A stretch of 64,000 nucleotides of DNA from NCBI RefSeq assembly GCF_036289385.1, contig NZ_JAYFFH010000003.1, forward strand, positions 1 through 64,000, given 5' to 3'. Shown piece by piece: positions 59,283-64,000 of the stretch. The notes under the pieces are model-generated. The model searched no databases, was not told where the DNA came from, and was given only the letters and a program-made list of their open reading frames with translations. The DNA comes from Anaerofustis butyriciformans (GTDB lineage: Bacteria; Bacillota; Clostridia; Eubacteriales; Anaerofustaceae). Both the position numbers and the translations under genes were made by a program. Every line of letters begins with the position of its first letter. The first letter of the stretch is position 1.

Positions 59283-60149
59283 ATGAAAGCAACAAATAAA
59301 AATACAATTAACGAAATAACATCAAAATATGATTTTAGATTTAAAAAGGATTTAGGGCAAAACTTTTTAACAGATGAAAATATAGTGCTAAAAATCGTAG
59401 ATGCCTTAGAATTAAAGAATGACGAAGTTGTTCTTGAAGTTGGTCCCGGTATGGGCAGTCTTACTCAAAAGTTAGCAGATAGAGCATATAAAGTGTATGC
59501 TGTTGAAATAGATTCAAGAGCTGTTGAGATGCTTGAAGAAACGTTAAGTGAATATGAAAATATACAAATTATTAATAAAGATATATTAAAAACTAATTTA
59601 AAAGATATTTTAGCTGAAGAAATAAAAGAAGGAAGAAAAATAAAATTTATTTCAAATCTTCCTTATTACATCACATCTCCAATTCTTATGAAAGTATTGG
59701 AAGATGAAGTTGAGTTTAATAATATTGTTGTAATGCTTCAAAAAGAAGTTGCAACAAGGCTTAACGCAAAAGTAAATTCAAAGGATTATTCATCTTTTAC
59801 GGTTGCTGTTGATTATTATGCAGATGTTGAAAGATTGTTTAATGTTCCTAAAACTGTATTTGTTCCAATGCCAAAGGTTGATTCTACGGTGCTTAGAATT
59901 ACACCGAGAAAAAAAGAAGGTATTGAACTTGATGATGAAAAAGTATTTTTCAAAGTCGTTAAAGCTGCCTTTTTAAACAGAAGAAAAATGGTTTTTAACT
60001 CTCTTGCTAACGGATTATCTTTAAATAAAGATTTGTTAAAACAAGCTTTGATAAATTCTGGATTAGATGAAAAAGTAAGAGCTGAAAACATAACAATAGA
60101 GCAATTTGCGAAACTTTCAAATGAAATAAATTCTTTTATGAATAAATAA
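59283..60149 (+). CDS. rsmA: 16S rRNA dimethyladenosine transferase (KsgA)
   Basis: This encodes 288 residues, 3 bases after the flippase stop. Motifs: KKDLGQNFLTDENIV, SAM loop VLEVGPGMGSLTQKLA, FISNLPYYITSPIL (catalytic NLPY), KEVATRL, and FVPMPKVDSTVLR. It dimethylates two adenosines at the 3' end of 16S rRNA. Confidence 0.97.
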   Translation: MKATNKNTINEITSKYDFRFKKDLGQNFLTDENIVLKIVDALELKNDEVVLEVGPGMGSLTQKLADRAYKVYAVEIDSRAVEMLEETLSEYENIQIINKDILKTNLKDILAEEIKEGRKIKFISNLPYYITSPILMKVLEDEVEFNNIVVMLQKEVATRLNAKVNSKDYSSFTVAVDYYADVERLFNVPKTVFVPMPKVDSTVLRITPRKKEGIELDDEKVFFKVVKAAFLNRRKMVFNSLANGLSLNKDLLKQALINSGLDEKVRAENITIEQFAKLSNEINSFMNK

Positions 60150-60180
60150 AAACATTTTGTGAAAACACAAAATGTTTTTT
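60148..60180. terminator. Bidirectional terminator after rsmA
   Basis: AAAAACATTTTGTG and CACAAAATGTTTTT form a perfect 14-bp stem around AAAA. It also ends the convergent YgiQ-type gene. Confidence 0.9.
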
Positions 60181-62083
60181 ATTTATATCTTCTTTTTCTG
60201 CTGTTTGGTTTTCCTTTGCCGCTTTTGTTTGTTAATTTTTTAGAAGATGTTTTTCTTTTATTGTTTTTATTATTTTTAAATTCTCTCTTTTCAAATATCA
60301 AACAGTTTTCATAAGGACCTATTAAATCTGTTCTGCCTATTTTTATAAGAGCTTTTCTTATTCTTTCTTTGTTTTCAGGTTTGTAATATTGCATAAAAGC
60401 TCTCTGCGTTTGTTTTTCTTCATATGTTTTTGGAACGAATACTTTTTCATTTGTCAGAGGATTTTTTCCTGTATAAAACATACAAGTTGATAAAGTTCCC
60501 GGTGTTGGATAAAAATCCTGTACCTGTCTTGGTCGTATATTATGTTTTTTCATATACAGTGCAAGCTCCAATGCTCCTTGTATGGTACATCCCGGATGTG
60601 ATGAAATAAAATATGGAACTAAGTATTGTTTCATGCCAAGTTCTTTGTTTACTTTGTTGTATTTATCTACAAATTTTTCGTAAACTTCTCTTCCCGGTTT
60701 CCCCATTTGTTTTAATGTTTTATTGTTTATATGCTCTGGAGCTATTTTAAGTTGTCCGCTTATATGATGTTTTACAAGTTCCTTTAAAACCGTAGGGTCT
60801 TTTTCTAAAAGAAGATAATCATATCTTATGCCGCTTCTAACAAAAACCTTTTTTACGTTTTTTACATTTCCTGCCGCTCTTAACACATCTAAAAATTCGC
60901 TGTGATCAACTTCTAAATTTTTGCAAGGAGAAGGAGATAGGCAAGTTTTGTTTATCCCAACACATGTTCCGTATTTCATTTGTTTTTGACATGAAGGATT
61001 TTTAAAGTTTGCTGTTGGTCCTCCTATATCATGAATATATCCTTTAAAACCGTCTATTTTTGTAAGCAATTTTACTTCGTCGATTATGCTTTTTTTACTT
61101 CTTGACTGTACCATTCTTCCTTGATGAAATGTTAGAGCGCAAAAAGAGCAGTTACCAAAGCAACCTCTATTTGATGTTACAGAAAATTCTATTTCTTTTA
61201 TTGCCGGAATTTCTTTTTTGTACATAGGGTGAGGTTTTCTTGCATAAGATAGTCCGTATACTTTATCCAGTTCTTCTCTGTTTAGGGGCATCATTGGAGA
61301 GTTTTGGACAAGATAAGTTTTATCCATAAATTGTATTATTGTTTTGCCTGTTATTGGGTCTTGGTTTTGATATTGTACTTTAAATGCTTTATTATATTTT
61401 TCTTTATCTTCACATACTTCTTTATAAGAAGGGATAATAATTGCATTTTCAATATTACTTATATCACTTGTCATATAACAAGAGCCTTTAACATCAGTAA
61501 TATCTTTTAAATTTTCACCGTTTTTTAGTCTTGTTGCAATTTCTCCAAGTATTTTTTCTCCGCTTCCGTATGTTAGCATATCGGCTGTGGAGTCTGTAAG
61601 TATGGAGTGTCTTACTTTGTTGTCCCAATAATCATAATGTGCAAATCTTCTAAGGCTTGCTTCTATTCCTCCGATTATTATATTAACTTTTTTGTATGCC
61701 ATTCTTATCATATTGCAATATACTATTACGGCTCTGTCAGGACGTTTCCCTGCCACTCCGCCTTCTGTATATGCATCATCGTTTCTTTTTTTCTTTGATG
61801 CAGTATAATGATTTACCATGCTGTCTATATTTCCGCTGTTTACAAGGAAAGCATATTTAGGTCTGCCAAGTACCATAAAGGATTCTTTTTCTTTCCAGTT
61901 TGGTTGGGGGATAACACCTATGGAAAATCCAAGGCTTTCAAGATGTCTGCCTATTATTGCAGTTCCAAAAGATGGGTGATCTATATAGGCATCTCCTGTG
62001 ACTATAATAAAATCAAGCTCGGATATTCCTCTTTCTTCCATTTCTTTTTTTGTTGTTATTAAAAATTCATTGTTTATTTTCAT
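60179..62083 (-). CDS. YgiQ-family radical SAM protein
   Basis: This encodes 634 residues. N-terminal YgiQ domain: IIVTGDAYIDHPSFGTAIIGRHLESLGFSIG, GRPKYAFLVNSGNID. The radical SAM cluster is in NRGCFGNCSFCALTFHQGR. FYPTPGTLSTCMFYTG lies near the C-terminus, which ends in a Lys/Arg-rich tail (about residues 595-634). The family is conserved but its reaction is unknown. It lies 1 base after the metallo-hydrolase gene. Confidence 0.92.
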   Translation of the reverse strand: MKINNEFLITTKKEMEERGISELDFIIVTGDAYIDHPSFGTAIIGRHLESLGFSIGVIPQPNWKEKESFMVLGRPKYAFLVNSGNIDSMVNHYTASKKKRNDDAYTEGGVAGKRPDRAVIVYCNMIRMAYKKVNIIIGGIEASLRRFAHYDYWDNKVRHSILTDSTADMLTYGSGEKILGEIATRLKNGENLKDITDVKGSCYMTSDISNIENAIIIPSYKEVCEDKEKYNKAFKVQYQNQDPITGKTIIQFMDKTYLVQNSPMMPLNREELDKVYGLSYARKPHPMYKKEIPAIKEIEFSVTSNRGCFGNCSFCALTFHQGRMVQSRSKKSIIDEVKLLTKIDGFKGYIHDIGGPTANFKNPSCQKQMKYGTCVGINKTCLSPSPCKNLEVDHSEFLDVLRAAGNVKNVKKVFVRSGIRYDYLLLEKDPTVLKELVKHHISGQLKIAPEHINNKTLKQMGKPGREVYEKFVDKYNKVNKELGMKQYLVPYFISSHPGCTIQGALELALYMKKHNIRPRQVQDFYPTPGTLSTCMFYTGKNPLTNEKVFVPKTYEEKQTQRAFMQYYKPENKERIRKALIKIGRTDLIGPYENCLIFEKREFKNNKNNKRKTSSKKLTNKSGKGKPNSRKRRYK

Positions 62084-62084
62084 T

Positions 62085-62966
62085 TTATTTCCTCAATTTA
62101 TATAATAAAAAATTATCCTTAAACGTTATATCTATTTTCTTTTTATCTATTAAATAAGACAGCATTGCTTTTATTGTTCCCTCAACAAGATTATATTCAA
62201 CAAAGTTGATTTCAATATTATAATAATCAAACATCTTTTTGGTTATCATATTAAGGCTTAAAGGTACTTTTAAAAATTTACATATTAAGTCAAGTTCTTC
62301 TTTTATTTTATTTTCATTAATTTGTATAAGCTCAGTTATGTCTGTTAATGCTTGTTCATGGGTTGAAATGAAAAGTTTTCCTTTTAGTGTTTTTAAATAT
62401 TCAAGAGTATATAGAAATTCTTCTATGTTATATATTGTTGGGATATGGTAAGTATTTAACGCTTCTATAGGGAAGAGACTATCTGCAATAAAATAAATAT
62501 CATCATCGGTTTTTATTCCTATCATGTCATAACTATGACCGGGAAGCTTAATTATTTCCAATCCCTTTGGTAGTTCCTTTAAGTTATATGATATCTTTTC
62601 AGTAGGGGTAGCCATTAAGAACTTTTTTTGTATTCTTTTTGGTGGATATGCTCCATAAATAAAAGCTGGTTCAAGCACTGTATATTTTATAAAATGACTT
62701 TCAAATTCACTTGAATATATTTTACAACCTGTTTTATCTTGTAAAATTTTATTGTTCCCTATATGGTCTGCATGAGCATGAGTATTTATTATACCCTTTA
62801 ATACCCAGTTATTTTTATCAATTATTTCAAGGATTTTATTTGCTTGTATACCATTCATTGCACAGTCTATTAAAAATATTTCACTATCACTTATTTTATA
62901 AACGCCTACGTTGTTTTCACTTTTTATGTAGTAAGTGTTTTTACCAACCTGTATTAATTCGTACAT
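62085..62966 (-). CDS. MBL-fold metallo-hydrolase
   Basis: This encodes 293 residues. Metal ligands: THAHADHIGN (HxHxDH), LPGHSYDMIG (His), FIADSLF (Asp) and STHEQ (His). The C-terminal 80 residues are helical with a possible winged-helix-like dimer part. Substrate unknown; glyoxalase II-like and lactamase-like proteins share the fold. Confidence 0.88.
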   Translation of the reverse strand: MYELIQVGKNTYYIKSENNVGVYKISDSEIFLIDCAMNGIQANKILEIIDKNNWVLKGIINTHAHADHIGNNKILQDKTGCKIYSSEFESHFIKYTVLEPAFIYGAYPPKRIQKKFLMATPTEKISYNLKELPKGLEIIKLPGHSYDMIGIKTDDDIYFIADSLFPIEALNTYHIPTIYNIEEFLYTLEYLKTLKGKLFISTHEQALTDITELIQINENKIKEELDLICKFLKVPLSLNMITKKMFDYYNIEINFVEYNLVEGTIKAMLSYLIDKKKIDITFKDNFLLYKLRK

Positions 62967-63022
62967 AATTAACCTCTATACTTTTATTATAGATATTTTA
63001 ACATAAAATTTTAAATAATAAA

Positions 63023-63048
63023 AAAAGAAAGGCAAAAGCCTTTCTTTT
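63023..63048 (-). terminator. Terminator of the aldolase gene
   Basis: AAAAGAAAGGC and GCCTTTCTTTT pair perfectly around AAAA, with a T run on the minus strand. Confidence 0.88.
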
Positions 63049-63061
63049 AATTCAAAATTAA

Positions 63062-63760
63062 TTATTTTTTATTTGCAATGTGGTGAGGACCCATTGAATC
63101 TGGAGCTGAATATTTTTCTCTTCTTAATTGATATAATTCATCAATAACATCTTGAGGAATTGTAGCTTTTTCAACGATTCCCATAGCTCTTGCTGCAAAT
63201 TCTTGTTGAGCGATGAATTCTAAGCTTTCCATTCTGTAGTAAGCTGTAAGTACATCAGGACCGTATGTAACAGCACCGTGATATCTCATAAGTACTGCAT
63301 CATGGTATTCGATGTAGTCTTCGATGTCTCCACAGATATCGAATGTTCCTGGTAAACCATATTTGATTACAGGGATTTCACCTAAGTTAAGTGCAGCTTC
63401 TGTACAGATTGGTTTATCTAAAGGCATGTTTGCAGCTGCAAATACTGTACCATATAATGGATGAGCATGAACTACTGCGTTTACGTCTGGTCTTAATTGG
63501 TAAATTTTGTAGTGAAGTTTAAATTCGCTTGTTCCTTTCCATGGACCATTTTCTTCTACTAAGTTACCGTCTTTATCAACGATACACATCATGTCAGGTG
63601 TCATGAAACCTTTTGATACACCTGTTGGTGTGATTAGGAAGTTACCATCTTCTAATCTAATTGAGATGTTTCCATCATTTGTAGAACAAAGTTGTCTATC
63701 GTACATTTTACGTCCTACATCACAAATCGCTTCTCTTAATTTTTGAATATCTTGACTCAT
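63062..63760 (-). CDS. Class II aldolase (L-fuculose-phosphate aldolase-like)
   Basis: This encodes 232 residues with CAGGAGGA upstream. Motifs: STNDGNISIR and ITPTGVSKGFM (phosphate binding), the catalytic Glu in GTSEFKLHYKIY, zinc ligands AVVHAHPLYG, and LMRYHGAVTYG (His). The FucA/AraD/RhaD group cleaves sugar-1-phosphates to dihydroxyacetone phosphate and lactaldehyde. No sugar operon is in view, so the sugar is uncertain. Codon use is rich, suggesting high expression. Confidence 0.9.
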   Translation of the reverse strand: MSQDIQKLREAICDVGRKMYDRQLCSTNDGNISIRLEDGNFLITPTGVSKGFMTPDMMCIVDKDGNLVEENGPWKGTSEFKLHYKIYQLRPDVNAVVHAHPLYGTVFAAANMPLDKPICTEAALNLGEIPVIKYGLPGTFDICGDIEDYIEYHDAVLMRYHGAVTYGPDVLTAYYRMESLEFIAQQEFAARAMGIVEKATIPQDVIDELYQLRREKYSAPDSMGPHHIANKK

Positions 63761-63798
63761 TTTTTCCTCCTGGATATGTTTCTTATTAATTTATGGTT

Positions 63799-63827
63799 AT
63801 TATATAACATTTGTTTTTAATTGTAAA
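63799..63827 (-). promoter_or_regulatory. Promoter of the aldolase gene
   Basis: Read leftward, TTTACA and TATAAT are 17 bases apart, about 40 bases before the start codon. To the right (63830-64000) I see no gene; a TTGACA at 63984-63989 may belong to a rightward promoter beyond the edge. Confidence 0.6.
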
Positions 63828-64000
63828 GTACTTTTGTTCAAAAATTTTTTTACCATTACATTTGTTACACTAAATTTATCAGTTTTAACATAAAAATGTT
63901 ATTTTTTTGTATTTTTAAACCTTTAAACCCGTTTATATAGGCACTTTAAAAGATGATGTTCAAAAGGGTATACTGTTTACTTATTGACATTTAAAATTTT

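Overview
The window is low-GC DNA with Shine-Dalgarno-led, tightly packed genes and strong rho-independent terminators. Clostridial-type genes are present: an [FeFe]-hydrogenase, a GerM-like protein, a YhcN/YlaJ-type lipoprotein, a SpoVB/MurJ-type flippase and a cdaA-cdaR-glmM cluster. Together these suggest an anaerobic Bacillota (Clostridia/Tissierellia-like). The species cannot be named from the sequence alone, and actual sporulation is not shown.

Bases 1 to about 20,177 are the right-hand part of a siphovirus prophage whose left end (integrase, repressor, replication) lies outside the window. In order: the tail of a replication protein; small early/middle genes, including a dATP/dGTP pyrophosphohydrolase-like protein; a sigma-like late regulator followed by tandem 10-bp repeats, a promoter and two terminators; HNH endonuclease, candidate cos site and terminase; portal, protease and capsid (HK97 type); connectors, major tail protein, tail chaperones with a -1 frameshift site, and tape measure; an intergenic block of four hairpins; distal tail, tip and fibre-like proteins; then the XhlA-like protein, endolysin and holin. 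Convergent to the lysis genes is a leftward set of four very small genes led by a holin-like toxin candidate. The prophage appears to end in a short copy of a tRNA-Leu 3' end (20163-20177) followed by a terminator, which I read as attR.

From 20.2 to 30 kb the host chromosome carries a secreted GH25/LysM lysozyme, then gerM-like, rph, XTP pyrophosphatase and a YfcE-type phosphoesterase (a gene order also found in Bacillus), a CAAX protease, a MarR regulator with two operators, a heterodimeric ABC exporter, a ferredoxin and an AIR-synthase-like protein.

From 30 to 43.8 kb: a two-gene hydrogenase operon (a reduced NuoF/HydB-like subunit plus a full-length [FeFe] catalytic subunit), envelope lipoproteins, a glycerophosphodiesterase, and the operon for c-di-AMP synthesis and phosphoglucosamine mutase with an FAD oxidoreductase and an SDR enzyme, then a DegV protein.

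From 43.8 to 64 kb: rplS standing alone with a leader, a flavin reductase, a UvrD-like helicase, a cysteine-rich possible coat protein, an M29 aminopeptidase, rimM-trmD, a leftward cluster (EFR1 ferredoxin, GNAT, pentapeptide repeat protein, SPL-type radical SAM), an aminotransferase, a VanY-type carboxypeptidase with a basic N-terminal extension, an RluD-type pseudouridine synthase, a lipid flippase, rsmA, a YgiQ-type radical SAM protein, a metallo-hydrolase and a class II aldolase.
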